The translations under genes and the position numbers were made by a program. Shown one piece after another: positions 14,028-14,126 of a stretch of 14,126 nucleotides of DNA (position 1 is the stretch's first letter; the number at the start of each line of letters is the position of its first letter). The notes beneath the pieces were generated by a model. That model saw nothing but the letters and a program-made list of their open reading frames with translations. It did no database searches and was not told the DNA's origin. The DNA comes from Chloroflexi bacterium UBA6019 (GTDB taxonomy: Bacteria; Chloroflexota; Dormibacteria; Dormibacterales; Dormibacteraceae), in the NCBI GenBank assembly GCA_002427995.1, contig DIZV01000177.1:1-14126 (forward strand), read 5' to 3'.

Positions 14028-14126
14028 GTGGCCAGGCTGATCTATTCGGCGATCACCTCGCTCGATGGCTACGTCGCAGATGAGGCCGGCAACTTCGACT
14101 GGGCCGCGCCGGACGAGGAGGTGCAC
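14028..14126 (+). CDS. Dihydrofolate reductase/RibD_C family protein, 5' end only
   Basis: The window ends after 33 codons. The sequence from GTG 14028 (ARLIYSAITSLDGYVADEAG, then NFDWAAPDEEVH) is the standard N-terminus of the RibD C-terminal/DHFR-like family, with SLDGYVAD forming the first nucleotide-binding strand and loop. Members are NADPH-dependent reductases, mostly uncharacterised. It starts six bases after the Fur-family stop, so the two are probably co-transcribed. There is no strong Shine-Dalgarno in that gap. Confidence 0.8.
   Translation, partial: MARLIYSAITSLDGYVADEAGNFDWAAPDEEVH

Noticed and set aside
1..14126. CRISPR array, insertion sequence, integrase, toxin-antitoxin or defence system
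   Set aside because: I saw no regularly spaced repeats, transposase or integrase motifs, or nuclease/effector modules anywhere in the window.

Overview
The window is GC-rich, densely packed bacterial DNA (mostly G/C third positions, many GTG starts, short or overlapping gene junctions) with no phage, IS or CRISPR content. It looks like chromosome from a Chloroflexota/Dormibacterota-type or actinobacteria-like soil lineage. A bS21-like ribosomal protein gene argues against a typical actinobacterium, because that phylum generally lacks bS21. This placement is inference, not proof.

Layout. (1) 1-4819, plus strand: a complete five-gene branched-chain-amino-acid (LIV/HAAT) type ABC importer, in the order Tat/lipoprotein binding protein, LivG, LivF, LivH, LivM. 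Junctions range from a 4-base overlap to 14 bases, and a plausible promoter lies at 18-46. (2) 4820-5882, plus: a 34-codon ORF with a strong Shine-Dalgarno, coupled by ATGA to a small DUF6027-like protein, then a small alpha/beta hydrolase broken by two indels. (3) 5879-7300, minus: a bS21-like gene whose stop interlocks with the hydrolase stop in one CTAG, a tRNA-like remnant, and a membrane-anchored Ser/Thr protein kinase. (4) 7386-8171, plus: an NAD(P)-binding SDR/NmrA-type protein divergent from the kinase. (5) 8218-12017, minus: a histidine kinase, a NarL/LuxR response regulator, and an ABC-2 type exporter (ATPase plus permease). (6) 12127-12955, plus: a class I methyltransferase divergent from the sensor kinase. 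(7) 12963-13523, minus: an MBL-fold hydrolase, divergent from a Fur-family regulator (13572-14021, plus), which is followed by the 5' end of a RibD_C/dihydrofolate-reductase-like gene cut by the window end.

The best new signal is regulatory. A perfect 16-bp palindrome, TCCCCCGTACGGGGGA (10117-10132), lies between the response regulator and the exporter genes. A copy matching at 14 of 16 positions (16 of 18 with flanks) lies at 12073-12088, between the sensor kinase and the divergent methyltransferase. Two matching sites, each placed where this two-component system would act, are best read as the response regulator's operator. They predict one regulon: the system itself, its exporter and perhaps the methyltransferase.

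Several genes between 5.6 and 12.8 kb are broken by single-base indels, mostly in runs of one base: the hydrolase, exporter ATPase, response regulator, sensor kinase and methyltransferase. Each is repaired to a full-length family member by one-base changes, while the first 5.6 kb and several genes in between are intact. I read these as consensus errors rather than decay, and the affected genes are annotated as full-length loci with the indel positions given.

Four divergently arranged genes have a TANNNT -10 hexamer only 6-9 bases before the start codon, suggesting frequent leaderless transcription.
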